Source: Bifidobacterium breve (GTDB lineage: Bacteria; Bacteroidota; Bacteroidia; Cytophagales; UBA9547). Taken from it: a stretch of DNA of 22,372 nt. Made by a program: the position numbers and the translations under genes. The DNA lies in contig CALPQG020000003.1 of assembly GCA_943325655.2 (NCBI GenBank), forward strand, positions 1 to 22,372, in the 5' to 3' direction. This document shows positions 1 through 8,225 of this stretch, in pieces (position 1 is the stretch's first letter; each line of letters opens with the position of its first letter). The notes under the pieces were generated by a model. The model made no database searches. It was not told where the DNA came from and saw nothing but the letters and a program-made list of their open reading frames with translations.

Positions 1-1
1 C

Positions 2-895
2 ATCACTATTAAAAGCCCCATATTCAAAGCACACCTTTTACTTTCGCTGATGGCAGTAGTTGGAGGAGCCAATTATGTGGTTGCTAAAAATGTGGTTCCT
101 GTTTTTATCGGTCCTTCGGGAATGATTGTCATCAGGGTATTTACAGGCTCTTTATTTTTTATGGGATTGGATGCTTTTTCAAAGCCTAAAATCGCCATAG
201 CAAAAGCTGACTATTGGAAAATCATCGCTTGTGCCTTCTCTGGAGTGGTGGTCAACCAGTTGTTTTTCTTCAACGGACTAGCCATCACTTCTCCCATCAA
301 TGCTTCTTTGATGATGATGGTATCGCCCATAGTAATTATGATTTTTGCCTTTATCATCTTGAAAGAAAAATTAGTTTGGTACAATGTAGCTGGAATTATT
401 ATTGGCATCATCGGAGCCATCGTCTTGATTCTCGCCAGAGGAAACCTACAACTGGATACCAGTAATCGCCTGGGAGATTTTTTCATTTTTATCAATGCCA
501 TCTCCTGGGGATTTTATGTCATTTTAGCCGCGCCCTTGATGCAAAAATACAATCCATTTACGTTGTTAAAATGGACCTTTGGTATCGGCTTTATTTTCGT
601 ACTTCCATTTGGGTATCAGCAGCTGCTAGCGATTGACTTCCATGCATTTACACCCAAAGCTTGGTTTGGATTTTGGTATGTACTTCTTTTGGCGACGTAT
701 TTGGCTTATTATATCCATACGGCTGTTTTGAAACATATTTCTCCTTCCATTTCAGGAACTTACGTCTACTTTCAGCCCATCATTGCCACCATCATTACCA
801 TCATTTTTGGTTTAGATGCACTCCATAGCATCAAAGTACTGAGCGCCCTCATGATATTTTTAGGCGTGTACCTTGTTGGTAAAAGAAATACTTAA
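2..895 (+). CDS. EamA/DMT-family membrane transporter (5' end outside window)
   Basis: Drug/metabolite-transporter superfamily permease, an inner-membrane protein that exports or exchanges small metabolites; the substrate cannot be read from sequence. The frame stays open to the left edge. The residues before the ATG at 50 (KAHLLLSL) look like the start of the first membrane helix that continues into MAVVGGANYVVAK, so the true start very probably lies outside the window. The visible part, about 297 residues, carries close to ten hydrophobic helices in two similar halves, as expected for two EamA domains; the end of the first half (GIIIGIIGAIVLI) is typical. The stop TAA is at 893-895. It is followed 76 bp later by the MORN-caspase gene on the same strand, with no sign of functional linkage. 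Family assignment is firm and the function is open. Confidence 0.85.
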   Translation: MTIKSPIFKAHLLLSLMAVVGGANYVVAKNVVPVFIGPSGMIVIRVFTGSLFFMGLDAFSKPKIAIAKADYWKIIACAFSGVVVNQLFFFNGLAITSPINASLMMMVSPIVIMIFAFIILKEKLVWYNVAGIIIGIIGAIVLILARGNLQLDTSNRLGDFFIFINAISWGFYVILAAPLMQKYNPFTLLKWTFGIGFIFVLPFGYQQLLAIDFHAFTPKAWFGFWYVLLLATYLAYYIHTAVLKHISPSISGTYVYFQPIIATIITIIFGLDALHSIKVLSALMIFLGVYLVGKRNT

Positions 896-971
896 CCCCT
901 CAAACTTTAAGCATTATACCTCAACTTAAAGTATTTCATTTCGTAAACCCATTCCTATATAAAAGGGATTC

Positions 972-2828
972 ATGATGAAAAAAAACTTCCTATTTCTCCT
1001 AAGCCTAAGCCTTATTCCCATTGCAGTTTTTGCACAAAATCCTTGTGTCAAAGGAGATTGCGTAGATGGAGAAGGCACTTTTTTAATGGCAACCGGTGAC
1101 CGTTATGTAGGAGAATTTAGAGGAGGAAAATTTAGTGGTGAAGGAGAATATTTTTTTGCTGGGGAAGATTTTAAAAAAGGCAACAAATATGTAGGTGAAT
1201 TTAGGAACGGACTTTTTAATGGCCATGGTACTTTTTATTTTATCACCGAAGGTCCACAAAAAGGCGATAAATTCGAAGGGGAGTTAAGAGATGGAAAATT
1301 CAATGGTCCTGGTGTTTATGAATTTGCCAATGGGGATAAATATATTGGTGAGTTTAAAGACTCAAAATTCGAAGGCCAAGGTAGTTTAATTTATAGCAAT
1401 GCTGACCGTTATGTAGGGGAATTTAAAAATGGCTTGCGTGATGGACACGCCACTTTGTATTATGCCGACGGGAGCAAATTTATCGGGATGTACGAAGAGG
1501 GAAAATGTCATGGACAAGGCACTTACTATTTTGAATCAGGAGATACTTATGTCGGCATGTTCATTGACGGAAAAATCAAAGGACAAGGTGTGATGTATTT
1601 CAAATCAGGTGACCGGTATATCGGTGAATTTAAAGATGCCCAATTTGATGGTTTGGGAATATTATACCAAGAAGATGGCAAAATAAAATCTGGAAACTGG
1701 GGAGCAGGTGTTTTCATCAGTACTTCCAACCTCGCTATTCCTCCCGTGATTTCCTGGATCAGTCCGGCAGTGATTGCAGTGATTGTAAACGAGCCAGTTT
1801 ATGCCCTCAAAGCTTGCGTGATGTCGCATGAAAAAACCATCAACATCAAGATTTTTGTGAATGAGGTATTGCAAATGCAAATTCCTGTGACCAAAAGTTT
1901 TACAGAAAAAACGCCTTTAACCGATTGTGACATCAGTATTGACAAACCAGTTTTTTTGGTTGAAGGCAATAACGAAGTCAAGATTGTAGCCGAATACAGC
2001 AACGGAAAGGTGCAATCGGAAATACGCCATGTCACTTTTGGCCATACCGTTTTAACGACCCAAACCAATCCAAAAATTAATTCTGTTACCCTCAGAAATG
2101 ATTATGCCCTACTTTTCGCCACTGATGACTATACCGAATGGAACAATTTGGCTAACCCCATCAAAGATGCAGAAACGATTGCGGCCGAATTGGAAAAAAC
2201 GTATGGCTTTCATGTAGAGATTGTTAAAAATCCGAGCAACGAACAAATCATGTCCAAACTCAAAGAGTATGCCCGTAAAACCTACCAAAAGCAAGACCAA
2301 TTGCTGGTGTTCTTTTCAGGTCACGGACAATATGATGAAGAATTCAAGGAAGGTTATGTGGTTGCGAAAAACTCTTCTAAAATAGATGAGAGCAGGGTTT
2401 CTTATATTTCTCATGGTACCTTAAGAACGGTAATCAACAACATTGCCTGCAACCATACCTTGTTGGTGATGGATGTTTGTTTTGGAGGCACTTTTGACCC
2501 AATCATTGCGAGTGTACAATACAGAGGTGCTGTAGATGATATTTACAAAGAAATATCCCAAACAGACTATGTGAACAGAAAACTCAAGTATATCACCCGA
2601 AAATACTTGACCTCTGGCGCCAAAGAATATGTACCAGATGGGAGACCAGGGGAACATTCACCTTTTGTCCGTAAATTTTTAGACGCTTTGAGAAATTATG
2701 GTGGCGAAGACAAAATCCTAACCCTGGAAGAAATCAGCACTTATGTGGAAAAAGTAAACCCACAACCACGCTTGGGTGAATTTGGCGCCAACGAACCCGG
2801 AAGTGACTTTTTGTTTATTGTGAAATAA
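972..2828 (+). CDS. secreted MORN-repeat protein with C-terminal caspase-like (C14) peptidase domain
   Basis: 618 residues. Residues 1-22 are a Sec signal peptide ending in VFAQ. About eight MORN repeats follow between residues 45 and 245, each resembling YVGEFRNGLFNGHGTFY; such repeats form an elongated beta sheet used for lipid or protein binding. Residues about 250-360 are a beta-rich linker domain of unknown type with two cysteines. Residues about 374-618 resemble the caspase/metacaspase (C14) fold: the catalytic His is H451 in FFSGHG and the catalytic Cys is C503 in DVCFGG, so the dyad is intact. By inference the enzyme acts in the periplasm or outside the cell. C14 enzymes of the metacaspase branch usually cut after Arg or Lys, but specificity cannot be read here. 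The start is ATGATG at 972; either Met would serve. No type IX secretion signal is recognisable at the C-terminus. The gene appears to be monocistronic, and its substrate is unknown. Confidence 0.88.
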   Translation: MMKKNFLFLLSLSLIPIAVFAQNPCVKGDCVDGEGTFLMATGDRYVGEFRGGKFSGEGEYFFAGEDFKKGNKYVGEFRNGLFNGHGTFYFITEGPQKGDKFEGELRDGKFNGPGVYEFANGDKYIGEFKDSKFEGQGSLIYSNADRYVGEFKNGLRDGHATLYYADGSKFIGMYEEGKCHGQGTYYFESGDTYVGMFIDGKIKGQGVMYFKSGDRYIGEFKDAQFDGLGILYQEDGKIKSGNWGAGVFISTSNLAIPPVISWISPAVIAVIVNEPVYALKACVMSHEKTINIKIFVNEVLQMQIPVTKSFTEKTPLTDCDISIDKPVFLVEGNNEVKIVAEYSNGKVQSEIRHVTFGHTVLTTQTNPKINSVTLRNDYALLFATDDYTEWNNLANPIKDAETIAAELEKTYGFHVEIVKNPSNEQIMSKLKEYARKTYQKQDQLLVFFSGHGQYDEEFKEGYVVAKNSSKIDESRVSYISHGTLRTVINNIACNHTLLVMDVCFGGTFDPIIASVQYRGAVDDIYKEISQTDYVNRKLKYITRKYLTSGAKEYVPDGRPGEHSPFVRKFLDALRNYGGEDKILTLEEISTYVEKVNPQPRLGEFGANEPGSDFLFIVK

Positions 2829-2860
2829 GTTTTAAAATTTTACGCACAGGCATAAAGATT

Positions 2861-2938
2861 TTCGCAAAGCTCGCAAAGAAAATTTCGGGAATTAATTTAT
2901 TGTATTGTCATTCTCAAACCTCTGCGACCTTTGCGTGA
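2861..2938. repeat. imperfect inverted repeat in a convergent gene junction
   Basis: Between the MORN-caspase stop and the end of the lytic transglycosylase gene, the arm TTCGCAAAGCTCGCAAAG (2861-2878) matches, as an imperfect reverse complement, the arm CTCTGCGACCTTTGCGTGAA (2919-2938). The arms share GCAAAGnTCGCA and enclose about 40 bp. From memory, CGCAAAG/CTTTGCG-type spacers recur in intergenic DNA of many Bacteroidota, so this is likely an interspersed palindromic element that may also end both transcripts. No U-tract marks a classical terminator. Confidence 0.45.
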
Positions 2939-2944
2939 AAAAAA

Positions 2945-3919
2945 TCACATACCTTCAAAATCAACCTTAACAACAGTTTGTTCTGGCTTAGGTGTAACTT
3001 TGGCTTTTACCACTTGACCAATGGTTACCCTTGGAATCAACAGTTCAAAAGAGCGTACATCTTTGGTGATGGTCAAAGAATTTTGTTTGATCCAGGGATT
3101 GTAGGTTCTTAATGTTTTGGAACTGATATGGTATTTGGCAATAAATGCTTGCAGGTTTGGAATGGATTTATGGATAGAAATTTTACTGATGCGCATGGAA
3201 TATCTTTTCCTGTGCATTTGTAAACCATACTTTTGGGGATGTTCCAGGATTTCTTTGTAGGCTAAAATTTTATAAAGGTATTGAGAAGATTCTCTGCTCA
3301 ATTTCAAGTCATGGTAGGAATTAGATTTGTGTTTTTTACAAGCCTTGATCAAGGCAGCCATTCCCATATTATAGGCAGCAGCTGCATTTGTCCAGGAACC
3401 AAAATAGGTTTTAGAAGTCTGAAAATGCTTACAAGCCGCATGGGTTGATTTTACAGGATTAAAACGTTCATCCACCTCAGCATTGATTGACAAGCCTAAT
3501 TCTTGTCCGGTACTGGCGATAAGTTGCCAAAAGCCTGCTGCCCCCCTTGGAGACATTGCTTTTTTAGACAAACCACTTTCAACCACGGCAATATATTTAA
3601 AATCTAAAGGGATATTATTTTGCGCCAGGATAGGTTCTAAAATGGGAAACCATATTTCAGCATGACGGCGCAACAAGGCCGTTTCAGTGGAGTTTAAAGC
3701 AATTTTATTCAGCTCAGCTTCAAAAATTTTTCTTTTGCTTTTAAGGTTAAAAGGAATAGGTTCTCCCGCGAAGGAGAACCTTTCTAATGCATCAATATGG
3801 TATTTGAGATGGTCTTGGTTGGAAGGCAAATAATCTCCCAAATGGAATAAGTTAAGCCCAACATACAAGACCACTACGGTGGCAATTGCGAATACTATTT
3901 TATACTTTTGACTGCTCAA
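2945..3919 (-). CDS. membrane-anchored lytic transglycosylase (SLT domain, MltD-like)
   Basis: Cleaves the beta-1,4 bond between MurNAc and GlcNAc in peptidoglycan with formation of 1,6-anhydroMurNAc, in cell-wall remodelling. The protein has 324 residues. Residues 8-27 form an uncleaved signal anchor that places the enzyme in the periplasm. The SLT domain spans about 90-230: catalytic E114 lies in AVVESGLSKKA, followed by the family motifs SPRGAAGFWQL and AAAYNMG. Residues about 245-310 look like a degenerate LysM-type peptidoglycan-binding segment (LQAFIAKYHISSKTLRTYNP). The start is TTG at 3919: the frame is closed by a stop nine codons upstream, and no ATG precedes the membrane segment. 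The gene begins two bases after the stop of the LOG-family gene, so the two are probably cotranscribed. Confidence 0.87.
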   Translation of the reverse strand: MSSQKYKIVFAIATVVVLYVGLNLFHLGDYLPSNQDHLKYHIDALERFSFAGEPIPFNLKSKRKIFEAELNKIALNSTETALLRRHAEIWFPILEPILAQNNIPLDFKYIAVVESGLSKKAMSPRGAAGFWQLIASTGQELGLSINAEVDERFNPVKSTHAACKHFQTSKTYFGSWTNAAAAYNMGMAALIKACKKHKSNSYHDLKLSRESSQYLYKILAYKEILEHPQKYGLQMHRKRYSMRISKISIHKSIPNLQAFIAKYHISSKTLRTYNPWIKQNSLTITKDVRSFELLIPRVTIGQVVKAKVTPKPEQTVVKVDFEGM

Positions 3920-3921
3920 TA

Positions 3922-4647
3922 TTAGAAGTTTGGTTGTAACAAATATTTAGCGTAGAAATCGTCAATTACTTTTACAGCGTCAGTCGGATTGTCTACGATG
4001 TTGATCAAATTTAAATCTTCTGGATTGATGTTGTGCTCTTTGGCATGCATCACATCTTTAATCCAGTCCATTAATCCTTCCCAATATGACCTTCCTACCA
4101 ATACAATAGGGAATCGACCAATTTTTTTGGTTTGAATTAAGGTAATCGCTTCAAACAATTCATCCAAAGTTCCCATTCCGCCAGGCATTACAATAAATCC
4201 CTGAGAGTATTTGATGAACATTACTTTTCGTACAAAGAAATAGTCAAACGTTATTGACTTGTCTGGATCTATGTAGATGTTATGGTTTTGCTCAAAAGGA
4301 AGTACGATGTTTAAACCTACCGATTTACCACCTTGCATGCTCGCCCCTTTGTTACCCGCTTCCATGATACCAGGTCCACCACCGGTGATTACCCCATAAC
4401 CATGTCGTACAAGTTTGGCAGCAATTTCAACTGCCATTTGGTAATAGACATTGTCTTCTTTTGTTCTGGCAGATCCAAAGATTGATACACAAGGACCAAT
4501 TTTTGCAAGCTTTTCAAAACCCTGTACAAACTCCGACATGACTTTAAAGATTGCCCAGGAATCTTCTGTTTTTATTTCATTCCAATTTTTATTCTTGAAA
4601 GCCTCACGTATCCTGTTCTCGTCTTCCAAATTTGTATTATTGTTCAT
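3922..4647 (-). CDS. LOG-family (TIGR00730) Rossmann-fold protein, probable nucleoside-5'-monophosphate phosphoribohydrolase
   Basis: Members of this family (LONELY GUY/YgdH type) hydrolyse purine or cytokinin riboside 5'-monophosphates to free base and ribose 5-phosphate; many annotated 'lysine decarboxylase' entries are this enzyme. The protein has 241 residues. It shows the nucleotide-binding loop GGGPGIMEAGNKGA at about 88-101 and the family signature PGGMGTLDELFEA at about 154-166, including the conserved catalytic Glu. The start is ATG at 4647, and the N-terminal 50 residues are a charged helical extension seen in the longer subfamily. It is the first gene of a probable two-gene unit with the lytic transglycosylase. 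A TATCTTTG box on this strand (4859 to 4852) fits the Bacteroidota -7 motif but has no good -33 partner. True substrate unknown. Confidence 0.88.
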   Translation of the reverse strand: MNNNTNLEDENRIREAFKNKNWNEIKTEDSWAIFKVMSEFVQGFEKLAKIGPCVSIFGSARTKEDNVYYQMAVEIAAKLVRHGYGVITGGGPGIMEAGNKGASMQGGKSVGLNIVLPFEQNHNIYIDPDKSITFDYFFVRKVMFIKYSQGFIVMPGGMGTLDELFEAITLIQTKKIGRFPIVLVGRSYWEGLMDWIKDVMHAKEHNINPEDLNLINIVDNPTDAVKVIDDFYAKYLLQPNF

Positions 4648-5093
4648 CTTGCCGATCTCCCTTAGGTGTAATTGAATTTAGTATCTTGTCCTATACATTA
4701 GATGTACAATGTATGTGTTTAACGAACAGATTACCAAAAGGGTTTACTCGGGAAGAACAAGGGTAAATATTGGAAAAGTTTTCTGGTTTTGCAGGATAAC
4801 TTTTCAGGCGAACAATATAAAAATTGCTTAAAATTTTTAATCTTAACGACACAAAGATAAACAAAATTACTTAGTATAGTATTTTCATAATCAGGTCAAT
4901 ACAAAAACAAAAAGGAAATCAAGTACATGATTGTCAAAAAAAATGTACTGAACTAAGTTTAAAACGCGATTTTGGGAAGTTTATTTTTTTAATAAAAAAA
5001 GAAGATTTTTACAGCTCCATAAATTTTTCTCGAAGTTTATTTCTCGAGTTCTATTTATTCTTGGTATTGTTCAAGTAAAAATTTAGCCTAAAA
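4648..5093. other. 446-bp AT-rich intergenic region with small inverted and tandem repeats
   Basis: No coding frame or known RNA recognised. It contains an inverted repeat at 4693-4714 (separate entry), a 7-bp inverted repeat AGTACAT/ATGTACT at 4922-4928 and 4943-4949 around a poly-A loop, and two adjacent similar 14-mers at 5027-5054 (TTCTCGAAGTTTAT then TTCTCGAGTTCTAT). It must hold the promoter of the LOG gene and the 3' end of the partner-switching transcript. Base composition is more AT-rich than the genes. Confidence 0.5.
4693..4714 (-). promoter_or_regulatory. inverted repeat upstream of the LOG-family gene, possible operator
   Basis: Perfect 7-bp inverted repeat ATACATT (4693-4699) and AATGTAT (4708-4714) with an 8-bp spacer, centred about 57 bp upstream of the LOG start codon. 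The dyad geometry suits a dimeric regulator, but in AT-rich DNA such repeats also arise by chance. Confidence 0.25.
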
Positions 5094-5528
5094 TCAACAA
5101 AGTGTCACACGTTTGTACATCGAACAAACATTATAAGTTTCTTCAATTTGGTAATCAATTTTATCCATAATTTTATTGACCAACATCAAACCAAGTCCGC
5201 CTTTTTTCTTTTCATGAATCAATTTTTGAATACTTTTTTCGTAATAATTTACAGGATTAAAAGAAATGCCATGATCCAAAATATTGACCCTGATTCCTCC
5301 ATTTTCATGGATAAGGGTAATTTCAATGGTCTCGTCAGGCTTTAAGTTTAAAGCATGTTTGATTAAGTTGGCACAAATTTCATCTACAGATAAAACAATC
5401 ATATCAACATCATTATCGCAAACATGAATTTGATTCAACTGATTTGCTATAAAAGTGCGGACAAGCTTTAGTTCATTCAAAGAACAATGAATACTTGTTT
5501 TAGCGATTATGTTTTGCTGCTTTTGCAT
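5094..5528 (-). CDS. RsbW/SpoIIAB-like anti-sigma (serine kinase) ATPase
   Basis: A GHKL-fold ATPase of the HATPase_c_2 type, the kinase and binding partner of STAS antagonists in partner-switching systems. From the ATG at 5528 the protein has 144 residues. The N box is DEICANLIKHAL (E50 and N54 from this Met). The G1 box is ILDHGISF and the G2 box KKGGLGLMLVNKIMD, so ATP binding looks intact. A GTG three codons upstream (5537) is an alternative start giving 147 residues. Either start overlaps the 3' end of the STAS gene (stop at 5500), which points to translational coupling. It is the last gene of the phosphatase-STAS-kinase unit. No sigma factor lies nearby, so the target it sequesters when not bound to the STAS protein is unknown. 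Confidence 0.85.
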   Translation of the reverse strand: MQKQQNIIAKTSIHCSLNELKLVRTFIANQLNQIHVCDNDVDMIVLSVDEICANLIKHALNLKPDETIEITLIHENGGIRVNILDHGISFNPVNYYEKSIQKLIHEKKKGGLGLMLVNKIMDKIDYQIEETYNVCSMYKRVTLC

Positions 5529-5841
5529 CTGCTTCACTATTGTAAATAGGGATTAATTTCTCAAGACCAAGAATATTAAAAACATTCCTCACTTTTTCGC
5601 TCAAATCACAAAGGGAAAAAAAGATATTATTGTCCTTAAAGTCTTGTATATAAGACATGAACACACCCAAACCTGCGGAAGAAATATAGCTAAGGTTTTT
5701 ACAGTTAACTATGATATTTGTTTCTTTTTCCTGAATCGCCTGCGTTATTGCGGAATCAAGAAGCATAGAAGAAGAAGCATCCAAATCTCCTGATATTTCA
5801 AGGATTAAATAGTCTTCTGATTTTGATGTGGTAATGTCCAT
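5500..5841 (-). CDS. STAS-domain anti-anti-sigma factor (RsbV/SpoIIAA-like)
   Basis: 113 residues forming a single STAS domain. The phosphorylatable serine is S55 in NLSYISSAGLGVF, aligned with Ser58 of Bacillus SpoIIAA (DSSGLGV). In the known mechanism, the unphosphorylated protein binds the RsbW-like ATPase and frees its target; phosphorylation by the ATPase breaks the complex and a PP2C phosphatase restores it. All three parts are encoded here in order: phosphatase (37 bp upstream), this gene, kinase (overlapping downstream). The start is ATG at 5841. The output of the switch is not encoded in the window. Confidence 0.9.
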   Translation of the reverse strand: MDITTSKSEDYLILEISGDLDASSSMLLDSAITQAIQEKETNIIVNCKNLSYISSAGLGVFMSYIQDFKDNNIFFSLCDLSEKVRNVFNILGLEKLIPIYNSEADAKAAKHNR

Positions 5842-5878
5842 TGTTTCTACGGTGATTAATAAAGTGTGGTTTTGTTTT

Positions 5879-7930
5879 TTAAATAAATTTTATGGCCAAT
5901 AAGGTATAATCATCTTCAGGCTTGCTGCCGTTGGTAAATTTCATCACTTCATCCATAATGATCTTGGTAATTTCTTTGGCCTTTAGTTGTGCATGTTGTT
6001 GCACAATTGCTAACAATATGTCATAGCCAAATTCTTCCCCATCTGCATTTTTAGCTTCTGTAATGCCATCGGTATACAATAAAAGTATATCATCTTTATC
6101 AAACGCAATGGTTTGCGTTTCTATATATTGGGCATAACTATCATTTCTCAGAATCCCCAAGCCAAGTCCTTCAGAATTCAGAAAGTAGGTTTTGTTTTCT
6201 TTGGCAGCGTAAAATAAAGTCGGACAATGACCGGCCCTTGCCATTTGTATAGATTGATTTTCCAAATCAATGTTAAACATCGACAAGGTAATGAATGAGC
6301 TTTTTTCAAAACAATTCGACAATGCCCTGTTGGCATGTGCCATAAATTCATGGGGTGGCAATTGAAAATGAATCAGGCTATGAAAAACACCTTTCATTTG
6401 TGCCATATTAAAAGCAGCCGAAGTGCTTTTACCGGAAACATCGCCGATGACCACACTAAAATGTTTGTCAGATTTCCTGAAAATATCATAGTAATCACCA
6501 CCAACGTCTTCCGCCGATTCATAATAAACCGCCATGTCCATCACATCGCTGTCAATATTGGAGGGAAGCAAGCTTTGCTGTACTTTTCGTGCAATATTCA
6601 ATTGCGCTTTATAACGCTCATTGTCAATGGCTTCATTGATCAACCTGGCATTTTGTATGGAGATACTCGCTTGAGAAATATAGGTTTCTACAATCTCAAT
6701 GATTTCTTTGTCAAAGCCGTCTTTTACTTTTCTGAGCAGGCCAAGTGTACCAATTCTATGCCCGTTTGAATACAGTGGAAGCAACAACAAAGAAGAAAAA
6801 GGAATGTCAGCGATAGATTCTTTGAAATGAATTTTCTTTAAATCTTTGACCAAATAAGGTTCTTCATTGATTCGAATCCCAGATTTACGAAGCAAGGTTT
6901 TCATCTTATATACCTGATCGCGGGTAAAATGATCCAACACAATGGTGGTCACATTTCCCTTTTCGTCAAATATTTCTAACCATCCTGCATCGGCTAAAAC
7001 AGTATTGTAACAACTCTCAAAAAGTACATTGTATATTTTGGTTTCGTCATTTTCAATTTGAAATGTTTGACTTAATTTTTGAAAGCCCAATACCTCTTCA
7101 AATTTTTGTTCAAAAACTGAAGATGTTGGCAGGTTAAACAACAGTACCAACAAGGAAATCAGGCAATATAAAATCACAAATGTAAATAACGTGAATGAAA
7201 ATATATTACGCGAAATATCCACATTGCTGAAATAAGCATGGTGGTAATCCAGGTAAAAAACTACAAATATGGCTGAAATAGCCAATATCAAAATCAGCAA
7301 TAAGATACATTGCCATTTGTGGTTAAAATTTAAATAGGGAACCCAACGTACATTAAAAGCAAGTACCAATGCGCTAAGTGCCAATGGAATCAATAAAATC
7401 AAATACTGTTGACTGATTTGTTCTTCATCGAAGAAGTTAAAAATGGTAACGGTGTAAATACTTATTTCAAATATATTCCAAAACTGTTGAATGATTTTTG
7501 TTTTTTGGTACAGTACCAATCGTTTAAAAACATAAAAGGAATTGGCCAAAAATATTGTAATAAATGCTGCGTTGATATTATAGAAAAGATTGGTTACGAG
7601 CGTGTTGTGCTCCATCACCGTATCTTTCATTAAGCCAGCAAATAACTTGATGATTGAAATTACCAGGATACTCGCCGCCGCGGTGAGGAATGTTTTCCAC
7701 AACATTTCCCTGAAATTCAAACTTTGAACAGAACCTATCTCCAGTTTAAAAAACAACATGGTGCCAATTAAAAAAATGTTGATAGATACTGATTTGAAAA
7801 TTACCGGTAAAAAAAAACTCACATGGTTATTGACGCCAAACAAACGAACAGTATCAAACATGGCCGCAGACATCCATGCTATGAGACATAGCAGGATGTA
7901 ACTTCTGGACATGTTAGATTTTGAAAACAT
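5879..7930 (-). CDS. membrane-anchored GAF-PP2C (SpoIIE/RsbU-type) serine phosphatase
   Basis: 683 residues. Residues 1-270 hold about seven to eight hydrophobic helices, a probable membrane sensor without a recognised domain name. Residues about 285-440 form a GAF-type domain (SQTFQIENDETKIYNVLFES), followed by a helical linker (ARKVQQSLLP) that in this family transmits the signal. The PP2C SpoIIE domain spans about 455-683 with metal-binding residues D479 and D482 in VGGDYYD, then GDVSGKS, YTDGITE and the terminal DDYTLL. It should dephosphorylate the neighbouring STAS protein at Ser55. It is the first gene of the unit. The start ATG at 7930 lies 12 bp from the inverted heptad array, so its leader or promoter overlaps that repeat; an in-frame ATG six codons later is also possible. 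Confidence 0.9.
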   Translation of the reverse strand: MFSKSNMSRSYILLCLIAWMSAAMFDTVRLFGVNNHVSFFLPVIFKSVSINIFLIGTMLFFKLEIGSVQSLNFREMLWKTFLTAAASILVISIIKLFAGLMKDTVMEHNTLVTNLFYNINAAFITIFLANSFYVFKRLVLYQKTKIIQQFWNIFEISIYTVTIFNFFDEEQISQQYLILLIPLALSALVLAFNVRWVPYLNFNHKWQCILLLILILAISAIFVVFYLDYHHAYFSNVDISRNIFSFTLFTFVILYCLISLLVLLFNLPTSSVFEQKFEEVLGFQKLSQTFQIENDETKIYNVLFESCYNTVLADAGWLEIFDEKGNVTTIVLDHFTRDQVYKMKTLLRKSGIRINEEPYLVKDLKKIHFKESIADIPFSSLLLLPLYSNGHRIGTLGLLRKVKDGFDKEIIEIVETYISQASISIQNARLINEAIDNERYKAQLNIARKVQQSLLPSNIDSDVMDMAVYYESAEDVGGDYYDIFRKSDKHFSVVIGDVSGKSTSAAFNMAQMKGVFHSLIHFQLPPHEFMAHANRALSNCFEKSSFITLSMFNIDLENQSIQMARAGHCPTLFYAAKENKTYFLNSEGLGLGILRNDSYAQYIETQTIAFDKDDILLLYTDGITEAKNADGEEFGYDILLAIVQQHAQLKAKEITKIIMDEVMKFTNGSKPEDDYTLLAIKFI

Positions 7931-7941
7931 TTGTTGTTTTT

Positions 7942-7997
7942 AGTTTAGAGTTCTCAGTTTAGAGTTCTCAGTTTACAATTCTCAGTTCACAGTTCAC
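7942..7997 (+). repeat. left heptad array, eight AGTTNNN-type units
   Basis: Eight consecutive 7-bp units: AGTTTAG, AGTTCTC, AGTTTAG, AGTTCTC, AGTTTAC, AATTCTC, AGTTCAC, AGTTCAC. Seven of eight begin with AGTT and the register never slips over 56 bp. It lies immediately upstream of the phosphatase gene start. Confidence 0.85.
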
Positions 7998-8169
7998 AAA
8001 ATTCTTTTGTATGATGGAACACAGATTGAGCGAATTGTGTGAATTATCGCGAAATTCAACTAATAATCCTTAAAATCTGTCTCATACATGTATCATAATC
8101 CCCATTAATTTCTGGTGATTTTTTAATTTCCCCTACAGATTAAAGAATATTTTTTTATTATTCAACAAA

Positions 8170-8225
8170 CAAAACTCTAAACTGAGAACAGTAAACTGAC
8201 AACTGAGAACTGACAACTCTAAACC
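8170..8225 (-). repeat. right heptad array, inverted copy of the left array
   Basis: Read on the minus strand from 8225: GGTTTAG, AGTTGTC, AGTTCTC, AGTTGTC, AGTTTAC, TGTTCTC, AGTTTAG, AGTTTTG. There are again eight units and 56 bp, in the same register as the left array when both are read from the outside inward; unit five is identical in both. It begins six bases beyond the guaB stop codon. Confidence 0.85.

Noticed and set aside
904..932. 8-bp inverted repeat ACTTTAAG/CTTAAAGT after the EamA gene
   Set aside because: Short, entirely AT-dominated, 13-nt loop and no U-tract; not enough to call a terminator.
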